NCBI GenBank assembly: GCA_003281085.1
Contig: QCCZ01000001.1
Location: 163,452 to 227,451, forward strand
From: OCS155 cluster bacterium AG-349-E07
GTDB lineage: Bacteria; Actinomycetota; Acidimicrobiia; Actinomarinales; Actinomarinaceae
Length of the DNA: 64,000 nt
Reading direction: 5' to 3'
The notes below the pieces were generated by a model that was not told where the DNA came from, did no database searches, and was given only the letters and a program-made list of their open reading frames with translations. Positions 37,613 through 47,022 of the stretch are shown one piece after another. The translations under genes and the position numbers were made by a program. The first letter of the stretch is position 1, and the number at the start of each line of letters is the position of its first letter.

Positions 37613-38218
37613 ATGGTCAGAGTAAACAGAGTAAGAAGAATAATTAGAAAAATAGACCCCTGGACCGTATTAAAAGTCACATTAGTACTTAATTTTGTTG
37701 TTGCATTAACCGTAGTGCTTGGATTATCAATAATGTGGGTTTTATTGGTTAATGCAGGAGTTCCTCAAGGCCTTGAAGATATTGCAAGAAGATTGGCACT
37801 TCTTGATCAAGATGCCTCGCTTGTAGGAAATATTGAAACACTCTTTACAAGTGTAGTTTCTCTAGCAGCGGTTTATATGCTGACCCAAACAGCTCTAGCT
37901 ACTATTGGCGCCTTTTTCTACAACCTAGTTTCAGATCTTGTTGGGGGTATTGAGGTGGTTGTGTTAGAGGAGTCTCATTTAGAAACACCTCAGAAGACAA
38001 CATCAGAGGAAGTTAAAACTCAGAAAAAAAACGAACAAAAAGAAACAGTTCTGATGTCGATCGTAAATTCAATTAAAAAAGTGAGACAAGAATCCTCAGA
38101 AGAAGCAAGTTTGCCTAATGAAGATTTACCAAGACCAGACGTCCCAAGAGATATTGAAGAACCTACTCTTATGGACGCATTAAAAAACACAGAAAACGAA
38201 GAAGACGAAGAAAACTAA
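37613..38218 (+). CDS. DUF3566 transmembrane protein
   Basis: IDPWTVLKVTLVLNFVVALTVVLGLSIMWVLLVNAGV; directly after gyrA as in other Actinobacteria. Confidence 0.85.
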   Translation: MVRVNRVRRIIRKIDPWTVLKVTLVLNFVVALTVVLGLSIMWVLLVNAGVPQGLEDIARRLALLDQDASLVGNIETLFTSVVSLAAVYMLTQTALATIGAFFYNLVSDLVGGIEVVVLEESHLETPQKTTSEEVKTQKKNEQKETVLMSIVNSIKKVRQESSEEASLPNEDLPRPDVPRDIEEPTLMDALKNTENEEDEEN

Positions 38219-38235
38219 TCTGCTACTATTCATCA

Positions 38236-38320
38236 AGAATAATGGAGCGAAGTTAGTGAAAATCTAACACTGTCCCGCAACTGTAATTCGAAAGATAAGT
38301 CAGGTCGCCTTCATTATTGT
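38236..38320 (+). promoter_or_regulatory. Cobalamin riboswitch
   Basis: GCGAAGTTAGTGAAAATCTAACACTGTCCCGCAACTGTAA...AAGTCAGGTCGCC; outer stem AATAATG/CATTATT. Confidence 0.92.
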
Positions 38321-38404
38321 TAAGACAACAGTCCTCGAGAGAAGGAATGAAGTTTCTAGAAATTCTTGAAGTTTCTTTATTTTCTCAAGGTAAGAAAGGA
38401 AAAT

Positions 38405-39325
38405 ATGAAAACGAAACTTATTATTCTTGCCTTGTTTGTATCAATGTGTTCAAATCAAGCGCAAGAAAAGAATCAAGTAAAAATTATTTCATTGTCTACA
38501 ACTCACACTGAAATTATTCAATCATTAGGTGCAGAAAATACATTAATTGCTGTTGATGCTTTTTCTGAAGTTGACTTCCCAGTCCAAAGAATTGACGCAT
38601 ACACAGTCACAGCTGAAGAACTCGCACCCCTTGATGCAGATATGGTAATAGTTGCTTTTGATTTCAATGGCATTATTGAAGGATTGGAAGCACAAGAGAT
38701 TAACCATATCCTTTTACCTCCTGCTAGAAATCTTGAAGATGTTTATTCTCAGATTCAAACTATTGGAGAATTAGTAGATAAAAAAACTGTTGCAGAAACA
38801 CAAATAAGAGATATGAAGCTTGCAATTAATAGAATCATAAGCAATTCAAATTATGAAAACATTACCGTTTATCACGAAATTGGTTATTCCTATGGAATTT
38901 ATAGTGTAAATGCAAACTCATTAATTGGAGAAATTTACAACTTACTTGGAATTATAAATATTGCTAACTCCGAGGAAGATCCCTTCGGAAGTGGATACCC
39001 TGCATTAACTGAAGAAATGGTAATAGAGTCAAACCCCGACTTTATTGTTGTAGGACACTCTGACTATTTAAATAAAGACCTTTCAATTAGAGATGGTTGG
39101 GAAAACATAAATGCAGTTCAGAGTTCCAATGTATATTTTTTGGATGATACATTAGCCAGCAACTGGGGAACAACAACACTAGAGCTTGTCGAAACTTTAT
39201 CAGCTACTTTTGAAGAAAGTGCTGAAACCAACCCATATTCAGACTATTTACTATTAGTATCATTATTGTTTTTAGTAATTATGCTATTTGTACTCACACG
39301 AGACAGTACAAGGGTAAAAGTATAA
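38405..39325 (+). CDS. BtuF-like substrate-binding lipoprotein with C-terminal TM helix (track start 38366)
   Basis: KIISLSTTHTEIIQSLGAENTLIAVDAFSEVDFP; FIVVGHSDYL; C-terminal YLLLVSLLFLVIMLFVLTRDSTRVKV; downstream of cobalamin riboswitch. Confidence 0.85.
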   Translation: MKTKLIILALFVSMCSNQAQEKNQVKIISLSTTHTEIIQSLGAENTLIAVDAFSEVDFPVQRIDAYTVTAEELAPLDADMVIVAFDFNGIIEGLEAQEINHILLPPARNLEDVYSQIQTIGELVDKKTVAETQIRDMKLAINRIISNSNYENITVYHEIGYSYGIYSVNANSLIGEIYNLLGIINIANSEEDPFGSGYPALTEEMVIESNPDFIVVGHSDYLNKDLSIRDGWENINAVQSSNVYFLDDTLASNWGTTTLELVETLSATFEESAETNPYSDYLLLVSLLFLVIMLFVLTRDSTRVKV

Positions 39326-39335
39326 AGGAGAGTTC

Positions 39336-40244
39336 ATGAAAGGGTATCCAAACGACCTATATATTCTTGCATTTGATCATAGAGGCACACTAACAAAAGG
39401 CCTCCTTGGTGTTGAAGGCAGAGCTCCAACCGAGGATGAAGTTTCTCGTGTGTCTTCCATGAAAGACATTATTTTTGATGGTTTTCTTGAAGCACAAAGC
39501 AAGGGTATAAACGGCGGAGACCCAGCGATCCTTGTTGATGAGACTTTTGGTCTTCAAGTTCAAGAAAAAGCAAAAGAAATGGGAATAAAGTTTGCAGCCC
39601 CCGTTGAAAAGTCAGGACAAAAGATTTTTGACTTTGAATACGGTAGTGATTTCGGTGAAAAAATAAAAGAAGTGAACGCAGATTTTGTAAAGATACTTGT
39701 ACGTTGGAATCCTAGTGATGATTCTGATACTAGACAGGTTCAAGGTGAAAGAATAAAAACTCTTTCAGATTGGTTAGATGAAAACGAAAGAAAGTTCCTA
39801 TTAGAGTTTTTAGTACCTGCAACTGAAGAACAGCTAGCAAGTGTTGATGGAGACCAGGCTAAATATGACTCTGAGATAAGACCTAAGCTTGCAGTCCAAG
39901 TTGTTGAGGAAATGAGAGAAAAAGGTGCTGATCCAGATATATGGAAAATTGAAGGCTTAGACACTATTGAAGATAATGAAAATGTTTCAAAAGTTATTAA
40001 AGATGGTGGAAGAGAAGAAGTAATTGCTGTTGTTCTGGGAAGAGGAGCGAATGATGAAAAGGTTAATGAATGGCTCAGAGCAGGCTCATCTGTAGATGGC
40101 TACAAAGGATTTGCAATTGGAAGATCAATATTTTGGAACTCACTTAAAGGGTGGCACAGTGGTGATAAATCCAGAGAAGAAGCAGTTTCAGAAATTGCTG
40201 ATTCTTATTTAAGTTTTATTTCGGTATATCAAAACGGGAGTTAG
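39336..40244 (+). CDS. DUF2090 (IolC C-terminal-like) aldolase-family protein
   Basis: LYILAFDHRGTLTKGLLG; EVIAVVLGRGANDEKV; GFAIGRSIFW. Confidence 0.8.
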   Translation: MKGYPNDLYILAFDHRGTLTKGLLGVEGRAPTEDEVSRVSSMKDIIFDGFLEAQSKGINGGDPAILVDETFGLQVQEKAKEMGIKFAAPVEKSGQKIFDFEYGSDFGEKIKEVNADFVKILVRWNPSDDSDTRQVQGERIKTLSDWLDENERKFLLEFLVPATEEQLASVDGDQAKYDSEIRPKLAVQVVEEMREKGADPDIWKIEGLDTIEDNENVSKVIKDGGREEVIAVVLGRGANDEKVNEWLRAGSSVDGYKGFAIGRSIFWNSLKGWHSGDKSREEAVSEIADSYLSFISVYQNGS

Positions 40245-40247
40245 AAA

Positions 40248-41450
40248 ATGCCACTAGGCAAAGCAGTTATTGGACAATCAGGTGGTCCAACAGCTGTCAT
40301 AAACAGATCACTAGTGGGCTTTATTAAAGAAGCAATTAAATCAGATTTTGATGAAATCCTAGGAGCAAAGCACGGATTAGAAGGAATGCTCAATGAAGAT
40401 TTTGCAGATCTTTCAAATCTGTCTGAAGCACAACTTTATGGCATTGGAAAAACACCTGCCGCAGCTTTAGGTTCAGTAAGAAAAAAGCCTACTGACTCAG
40501 ATATAGAAAAACTTGTTTCAATATTTGAACAACAGAATATCAGAAACTTTTTCTACATAGGAGGCAATGATTCGGCTGAAACAGCTAATTTAGTTTCTGA
40601 AGGGGCAAAATCTATAGGATATGAAATGAAAGCATTTCATATTCCTAAAACAATCGACAATGACTTACGCGAAACAGACCATTGTCCCGGATACGGTTCA
40701 GCAGCTCGATTTGTAGCTCATGCTTTTCAGGGTGATGATGCAGACAACAGGAGTCTTAGAGGTATTAAAATAAACGTTTTAATGGGCCGACATGCAGGGT
40801 GGCTTACTGCTGCAAGTACCTTGGGGAAATCTACCGAAGAAGATGGTCCACATTTAGTATATGTCCCTGAAAAAGTATTCAACATTGAAACCTTTTTGAA
40901 AGAAGTTAAAGAAGTATATGATTCGCTTGGAAGGTGTGTAGTTGCTGTTTCTGAAGGAATTCACAACGAAGATGGTGAATATTTTCTTCAAACATATGCT
41001 AGCGAAACAGGCTCTGGACTGGCAGGAAAAAAAGATAGCCATGGTAACATCCAACTTTCAGGCTCAGGTGCACTAGGTGATACATTAACAAATATAGTTT
41101 CACAACATATTGATGGTGCAAGAGTTAGGGCGGACACCTTTGGTTATTTGCAGAGATCATTTTTAGCGGATGTATCCGATATAGATGCTGAAGAAGCCGA
41201 GAGAGTAGGACATCATGCTGTGGTTTTTTCAAAAGAATTACAGAGTGGATCAGTAATTCTTAAAAGACAACTGTCAGAAACATACCACTGCGATGTTGAT
41301 GTTGTAGATTTGAGCAAAGTCGCTAAACACACAAAAGACATGCCTAAGGAATTTTTAGATGAATCCAAACCATATGTTACAAATGACTTTTTTGAATATG
41401 CCATGCCGCTTACCGGTGGAATAGAACCAAAAACCCAAATATTTGTATAA
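40248..41450 (+). CDS. 6-Phosphofructokinase, probably PPi-dependent
   Basis: GKAVIGQSGGPTAVINRSL; IPKTIDNDL (Lys as in PPi-type); YIGGNDSAETA. Confidence 0.85.
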   Translation: MPLGKAVIGQSGGPTAVINRSLVGFIKEAIKSDFDEILGAKHGLEGMLNEDFADLSNLSEAQLYGIGKTPAAALGSVRKKPTDSDIEKLVSIFEQQNIRNFFYIGGNDSAETANLVSEGAKSIGYEMKAFHIPKTIDNDLRETDHCPGYGSAARFVAHAFQGDDADNRSLRGIKINVLMGRHAGWLTAASTLGKSTEEDGPHLVYVPEKVFNIETFLKEVKEVYDSLGRCVVAVSEGIHNEDGEYFLQTYASETGSGLAGKKDSHGNIQLSGSGALGDTLTNIVSQHIDGARVRADTFGYLQRSFLADVSDIDAEEAERVGHHAVVFSKELQSGSVILKRQLSETYHCDVDVVDLSKVAKHTKDMPKEFLDESKPYVTNDFFEYAMPLTGGIEPKTQIFV

Positions 41451-41885
41451 ATGTCAAAAATAAAACTATCAAAAGACCAATTCGAAGTTTTTTGGGAGGC
41501 AACAGTTCGATACTACGAACTAGATCCTCAGGGAGTAATGCACAATGCTAATCACGTCGCATTTTTTGATCAAGCAATTACTGCCTATTTTAAGCATGTT
41601 AATTACGACTACTTGAGCGATATCGAAGAGACAAAAAAAGATTTTCACACCGTACAGGTGTTAGTTCAGTACAACAAACCTCTTTACTTTGATCAAGATA
41701 TAGAAATTGGCGTCAAAGTAAAAGAAATAGGGAATTCGAGCATGACTTGGATTATGGGAATGTTTCTAAAAGAAGCAGGGGATTTAGTTAGCTCTTGCGA
41801 GGCTGTTCATGTCTATACTGATCAAACAACAATGAAGCCAACACCCATTACTGAAGAACTTAAAGCAAAACTGAAGTTTAATTAA
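41451..41885 (+). CDS. Acyl-CoA thioesterase (4HBT hotdog)
   Basis: VRYYELDPQGVMHNANHVAFFDQAITAYF. Confidence 0.85.
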   Translation: MSKIKLSKDQFEVFWEATVRYYELDPQGVMHNANHVAFFDQAITAYFKHVNYDYLSDIEETKKDFHTVQVLVQYNKPLYFDQDIEIGVKVKEIGNSSMTWIMGMFLKEAGDLVSSCEAVHVYTDQTTMKPTPITEELKAKLKFN

Positions 41886-41913
41886 TCACCTCTTAAGCTG
41901 TAATATTGTTCAT

Positions 41914-43005
41914 ATGAATCAAAGAAGATATGATATTGATGCATTGCGATCCATAGCAATGTTTCTTCTTATTTTTTATCATCTCGGAATTTCATTCACT
42001 TTGATTGCCCCACAAATACTCTTTGTTCAGAACAAAAGAATGTCAGGGGGTATATGGCCGTTATTAAACATCATGAACAACTGGAGAATACCCCTTGTTT
42101 TCTTAATTGCAGGAGTCGCTCTAAGGCTTTCATTTAGCAAAAGAACTAAGATGCAGATATTCAAAGAGAGAGCAAAAATCCTTATCTTACCCTGGTTATT
42201 TGGAACTCTTGTATTTTCAACCTCTTCTGCTTTGATTGTCGGAAGATATTATAACTATTGGTGGCTAGACGAAATTAGCGAAGCTGTTTTCTTTGTTTTA
42301 GAGTATGACGGGCTACATCTATGGTTTTTGACTAATATTTTTGTTTACTGCATAGTTCTTATTCCGATTTTGAATTTTATCTCAAAAGAAAACTTTATTG
42401 CTTCATTACTCAACAAACCTGGAGGCATATTTTTATTCGCAATTCCCATAATAGCTGAGGGGCACCTATTGAATCTATCAAGGTTTAAAACTGAAACATA
42501 TGGAGATTATTACAACTCATATGCGCTTACAGACCATGGTTTTCTACTTGGCTTTCTATGGTTTTTTATAGGAATAATTCTCACTTCTCAGGGGGATGCA
42601 TTTTGGGAATCGAATAAAAAAAATTGGCGGTTACATCTAGGATTAGGTGCAACATCATATTTTTATAGATTTTTTAACAATTTCCTTGAAGATTACGCCT
42701 TAGACAACAGGCTGATAGCTTTTGAGTCTTTTAATTTTATTTTTGCACTTCTCGGCATTGCTGCAGTTTACCTAAACAAAGATTCACCACAATTAACATA
42801 TTACAAAACAGCTGTTTTTCCTGTATATATTGTTCACCTGCCGGTACAAATGGCAGTCATGTATTTTTTTGCTGGATCAAACATTCATCCAATAATAAAA
42901 TTTCCAATTGCTTTATTTTTAATTTGTTTCTTATCTCTTACTATTTACCATGCTGTAAAAAATATCAAACTATTAAGACCCTTGTTTGGTTTAAGGAATA
43001 AATAA
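41914..43005 (+). CDS. Acyltransferase-3 family membrane protein (OpgC-like)
   Basis: RRYDIDALRSIAMFLLIFYHLGISF; multiple TM segments. Confidence 0.85.
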   Translation: MNQRRYDIDALRSIAMFLLIFYHLGISFTLIAPQILFVQNKRMSGGIWPLLNIMNNWRIPLVFLIAGVALRLSFSKRTKMQIFKERAKILILPWLFGTLVFSTSSALIVGRYYNYWWLDEISEAVFFVLEYDGLHLWFLTNIFVYCIVLIPILNFISKENFIASLLNKPGGIFLFAIPIIAEGHLLNLSRFKTETYGDYYNSYALTDHGFLLGFLWFFIGIILTSQGDAFWESNKKNWRLHLGLGATSYFYRFFNNFLEDYALDNRLIAFESFNFIFALLGIAAVYLNKDSPQLTYYKTAVFPVYIVHLPVQMAVMYFFAGSNIHPIIKFPIALFLICFLSLTIYHAVKNIKLLRPLFGLRNK

Positions 43006-43007
43006 AT

Positions 43008-43514
43008 TTGAAAAAAGTAAATCTTTTAATTTTTATTCTTTTTATAAACTTATGCTCAACAACCAGTAATGAAGGAGTAGCTTCTCTAACAGATATCACG
43101 ACCACTTCTTTAGTAATTGCAGAAGAAGACTATCCGATCGTTTTAACTCAATGTTTAAACGAAGAAAAGGGTTACAACATTGCAACCCCCTTTGATATAC
43201 AAGACTTGAAAACAACTATTAGTCAATTAAGTAATACTAAAGATGAGGAGTCACAGTTAGGAGAAGACATTAATTATTGTATAAATAAATATAATCTGTG
43301 GTCAGATTCATCTTCATCAAACCCAGATGATCTTGCAAAACTATATGATGAAAACCTTCAAATAGCGAAATGTTTAAGAGAAAAAGGCATCAACGTCTCA
43401 GACCCAACTCAACAAGAACCTAAAATAGATTTAAGTGAATTAGATAAATCAAAAGAGGAAATTTCTCCATTATTAAAAGAGTGTGGATATGGTGAATTAG
43501 GATATGAAAAATAA
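43008..43514 (+). CDS. Lipoprotein A of the QCxRxxG...DP family (two repeats)
   Basis: Signal FINLCSTT; LTQCLNEEKGYN...CINKYNLW; IAKCLREKGINVSDP...LLKEC. Confidence 0.7.
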   Translation: MKKVNLLIFILFINLCSTTSNEGVASLTDITTTSLVIAEEDYPIVLTQCLNEEKGYNIATPFDIQDLKTTISQLSNTKDEESQLGEDINYCINKYNLWSDSSSSNPDDLAKLYDENLQIAKCLREKGINVSDPTQQEPKIDLSELDKSKEEISPLLKECGYGELGYEK

Positions 43515-44088
43515 TTGCTTAATAATCTTTATGTCTATTTTGATTGCTGCGTGTTCAGCTCCAGATAGTTCACAAGGTGTAGTTTCCACAGAAGATCTAT
43601 CTACAGTCACTACAGTTACATCAATTGTAGAAAATATTATTGAAGACAATTTATCACCTGAAGATGCCCAGCTTTTAATGACAAAATGCTTAAGGGACAA
43701 TGGCTATGACGTCAAAGATCCAAAAAACGATGAAGGTCTTAGAAGTGTTTTAACGTCAATTTTTCTTGCAGCTAATGAAAAAGGAAGAACACAACTTTTT
43801 GAGACTATTCAAGCATGTGCAGAAGAAAACAATATACCATTAGGAGATAACGCAGATTTTGAAAATCCAGAAGATGTTGCAGATAGGCTCGATACAGAAC
43901 TTGAGTTTGCTCAATGTTTGAGGGAAAAAGGTATAGAGGTTGAAGACCCAAGTGCAGACAGACCCCTAAGGCCAATTCTTGTTGGATTAGTACAGTCTGG
44001 ACAATATCTTGAAGATCAAATTAGAGAAGCTGCTGCAGAGTGCTTTGATGACCTCGGACTTGAACCGCCAGAACAAGGTGGAGGATAA
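43504..44088 (+). CDS. Lipoprotein B of the QCxRxxG...DP family (two repeats)
   Basis: Lipobox LIAACSAP; MTKCLRDNGYDVKDP...IQAC; FAQCLREKGIEVEDP...AAEC. Confidence 0.8.
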   Translation: MKNNCLIIFMSILIAACSAPDSSQGVVSTEDLSTVTTVTSIVENIIEDNLSPEDAQLLMTKCLRDNGYDVKDPKNDEGLRSVLTSIFLAANEKGRTQLFETIQACAEENNIPLGDNADFENPEDVADRLDTELEFAQCLREKGIEVEDPSADRPLRPILVGLVQSGQYLEDQIREAAAECFDDLGLEPPEQGGG

Positions 44089-44113
44089 GACTAGTTTTCT
44101 TTATAATTTTCCT

Positions 44114-44713
44114 ATGTATAAAAAAGCATCAGTTGTACTAATCTTTTTAACAGCATGCTCTTTTTTTCAACAAGACGAGCAAGCTGTTGTCTCTGTTGCA
44201 GATACCGACAAAGGTAAAGAGGCAATTGCTTTGGGTGTTGACTTAGCAGACGAACGAGAAGAAATTTCAGATGAAGATGCTCCTTTAGTTCTTGTCCAAT
44301 GTGTAAATGAGTCTGGTTATAAATTTAAAGAGCCAAAAAACTTTCTGGACCTATATACGACTATAGCTTCATATTTTGAAACAATAACTGAACAAGAGGC
44401 ACAAGAACTTTGGAGTATTATTGAGGAATGTGCTTTGAAGTATAACTTGTGGGGTGTGGCTGACGAAAATCAGTTTGAAGATCCTGTCCGGGTTTCAAAA
44501 GAGATTGATAGATCTCTATTCATGGCAAAATGTTTTCGAGAAAATGGCTATCCAAAAGTACCTGATCCAAACTATTTCAACAGAGAAGTTAGGTTAGATG
44601 CTTATATTGATGACGATTGGGAACTTAGAGAAGACGACCCAATTGTACAAACATGGCAAGCATGCGAAGAAAATCTTCCAGATGAATTAAAGGATGATGA
44701 ATGGGATGAATAA
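44114..44713 (+). CDS. Lipoprotein C of the QCxRxxG...DP family (track start 44009)
   Basis: MYKKASVVLIFLTACSFF; LVQCVNESGYKFKEP...IEECALKYNLW; MAKCFRENGYPKVPDP...WQAC. Confidence 0.8.
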   Translation: MYKKASVVLIFLTACSFFQQDEQAVVSVADTDKGKEAIALGVDLADEREEISDEDAPLVLVQCVNESGYKFKEPKNFLDLYTTIASYFETITEQEAQELWSIIEECALKYNLWGVADENQFEDPVRVSKEIDRSLFMAKCFRENGYPKVPDPNYFNREVRLDAYIDDDWELREDDPIVQTWQACEENLPDELKDDEWDE

Positions 44714-44776
44714 AAAACTTAATAAAATAATTTCACAGAAAGCGTGTAGATTCAATAAACTAATTGAATTAGAACA

Positions 44777-46342
44777 ATGATAAAAAATATATTTAAACTA
44801 AAAAACCTCTCCATACTAATTGCATTAGCTGGTTTGGCTTATGGCGGATACTATTTTGGCACACAAAATACCGACACATCTTCTAATAATAAAACTTTAG
44901 AACTAACTACAGTTGCCATACAAAAAGGTGACTTAGCAAAAAAAGAAGAGTACAACGGAACATTAAGGCAGACAGAAAAAAAAGTTCTTAACTCACCAAC
45001 CAATGGAGTTGTTACCTTTCTACCTAAAGAAGGGACAATAATTAACTTCGGAGAGGTACTTTTCATTATTGACAATAAACCAGTAATACTGCTTGAAGGA
45101 AGTACTCCCTTTTATAGAACTCTTGATTTAAATTCGGATCCTGGTGTTGACGTTAAACAAGTTGAAGAAGCTTTAGTTTATTTAGGCTACGCAGAAAGCT
45201 CTTTTGTACCAGATAATATTTTTGACGCTGAAACATCACAAATGTTGAATAAATTATATATTGATTACGGAATTGAAACCAAATCAGAGATTACTCCAAG
45301 CGAACAAGTTTTAATAAACCAAAAAGAAAATGAAATCGAAAACCTTGAAGAAATTGTTGCTGAAGGAGGAACAACTCTCAAAGAAGTTGATAATAAGAAA
45401 AAACTATTAGATGACGCAATAGAAAATGCAACAAAAGAAAATGCTGCTTGGCAGGCTGCAGATGCAGAGATTGAAAGAATTCGTAATTTAATAGATGAGC
45501 TCAAGTATGAATCCATGTCTGAAGAAACCCGAGCTGGGAAGAAGGCAGATTATGAAGAAGACATTAAAGCACAAGAACGTATACAAAGCAGGGAAGCAGG
45601 AAAAGAATCTGGAATTGATGCTACAGAAGCCCTAGCTATTGAAAATGCACAGAAAGCTTATGACGAAGCTCTTGAGTCTTACAATGAAGGTGTTAATAGA
45701 GAGGCTGAATTAGAAAAAGCAAGAGACGAATTAGTTGAATTAAAATTAAGTGCTGTATCAGAAACATTTAGCCCTACTAATGCTTTTGCTTCAAAAACTT
45801 CAGTTATTGTTGGATCATACATTAATGACGTAGGGTCTGCTGTAGCTTTAAATTCACCTTTATATAATATTTCTTCAATAGGAATTGAAGTAGTTTTTCA
45901 GGTAGATGCCTCAGACCAAGAAACAGTATCTCTTGGAGATAGTGTTCAGATAGAACTTCCAACAGACGAAAGAGTCCCAACAGTAATTACATTCATTGAT
46001 CAAGTTGTGACACAAACTCAAGCAGGAGAATTTATAGAAGTAACGTTAGAAGTTCTTAACCCCGAAGAAATTGAAGCTTACGATCAAGCACCTGTAAAAG
46101 TATTTGTAACAACTGAAGTATCTCAAAATGTCTTGTATGTTCCTGTAAATGCACTACTTGCATTGGCAGAAGGTGGTTATGCCCTAGAAGTTTATGATGG
46201 AGAAGTCGAGGGAGGTACCTTCGAGGGAGAGTCTGGAGTTGACACCAGCTACGTTGCTGTAGAAATAGGAGTTTTTACAGACGGTTTTGTTGAAGTAAAA
46301 GGTAACATCTCAGAAGGTCAAATCGTAGTCGTTCCAAGATGA
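44777..46342 (+). CDS. MacA/HlyD-like membrane-fusion protein with peptidoglycan-binding-type insert
   Basis: N-terminal TM; LNSPTNGVVTFLPKEGTIINFGEVLFIID lipoyl-like; DVKQVEEALVYLGYAESSFVPDNIFD; long coiled coil. Confidence 0.85.
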   Translation: MIKNIFKLKNLSILIALAGLAYGGYYFGTQNTDTSSNNKTLELTTVAIQKGDLAKKEEYNGTLRQTEKKVLNSPTNGVVTFLPKEGTIINFGEVLFIIDNKPVILLEGSTPFYRTLDLNSDPGVDVKQVEEALVYLGYAESSFVPDNIFDAETSQMLNKLYIDYGIETKSEITPSEQVLINQKENEIENLEEIVAEGGTTLKEVDNKKKLLDDAIENATKENAAWQAADAEIERIRNLIDELKYESMSEETRAGKKADYEEDIKAQERIQSREAGKESGIDATEALAIENAQKAYDEALESYNEGVNREAELEKARDELVELKLSAVSETFSPTNAFASKTSVIVGSYINDVGSAVALNSPLYNISSIGIEVVFQVDASDQETVSLGDSVQIELPTDERVPTVITFIDQVVTQTQAGEFIEVTLEVLNPEEIEAYDQAPVKVFVTTEVSQNVLYVPVNALLALAEGGYALEVYDGEVEGGTFEGESGVDTSYVAVEIGVFTDGFVEVKGNISEGQIVVVPR

Positions 46343-47022
46343 AAACCAGTACTAAAACTGTAATATCTATAAACAATATTTCCAAAGTTTACGAAGGCCC
46401 ACCCCCCGTAAGAGCTTTAGATGGAGTATCTATTGAGGTAAAGGAAGGTGACTTTGTAGCGATAGTGGGTCAATCTGGAAGTGGAAAATCAACCTTACTT
46501 AACATGATTGGGTTACTCGATAGCATAACAGAAGGGTCAATTGAGATTGAAGAAAGCGATGTTTCAAAACTTTCTGATAATGAACTTTCTAAATTTAGGG
46601 GAGAAAAAATAGGATTTATTTTTCAAAGCTTCTTTCTTTTACCTGGACTGACTGCACAAGAAAATGTAGCTGAAGGCCTCCTTTATCAAGGTATTTCTAG
46701 AACTGAAAGACTAGAAAAAGCAAAAGAAGTTTTAGATCAAGTAGGTTTAGCTGACAGATTAACTCACCTTCCAAAAGAATTATCTGGTGGACAGCAGCAA
46801 AGAGTCGCAATAGCAAGAGCACTTGTTCAAGATCCAGCATTTGTGTTAGCAGACGAACCAACTGGAAATCTTGATAAAGAATCTGGTATAAATATTTTAA
46901 ATATTTTAAAAGACCTTAATAATCAAGGAAAAACGGTCATAATGATTACCCACAACCAGGAACATGCAAATATGTTTAAAAAAGTTATTGAATTAGTTGA
47001 TGGAAAAATCGTAAGTAAATGA
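46339..47022 (+). CDS. MacB-type ABC transporter ATPase
   Basis: GQSGSGKSTLLNMIG; LSGGQQQRVAIARAL; ADEPTGNLD. Confidence 0.95.
   Translation: MKTSTKTVISINNISKVYEGPPPVRALDGVSIEVKEGDFVAIVGQSGSGKSTLLNMIGLLDSITEGSIEIEESDVSKLSDNELSKFRGEKIGFIFQSFFLLPGLTAQENVAEGLLYQGISRTERLEKAKEVLDQVGLADRLTHLPKELSGGQQQRVAIARALVQDPAFVLADEPTGNLDKESGINILNILKDLNNQGKTVIMITHNQEHANMFKKVIELVDGKIVSK

Noticed and set aside
37613-38235. Looked for the tRNA-Ile/tRNA-Ala genes often found after gyrA and DUF3566 in Actinobacteria
   Set aside because: No cloverleaf found; the region holds a cobalamin riboswitch instead
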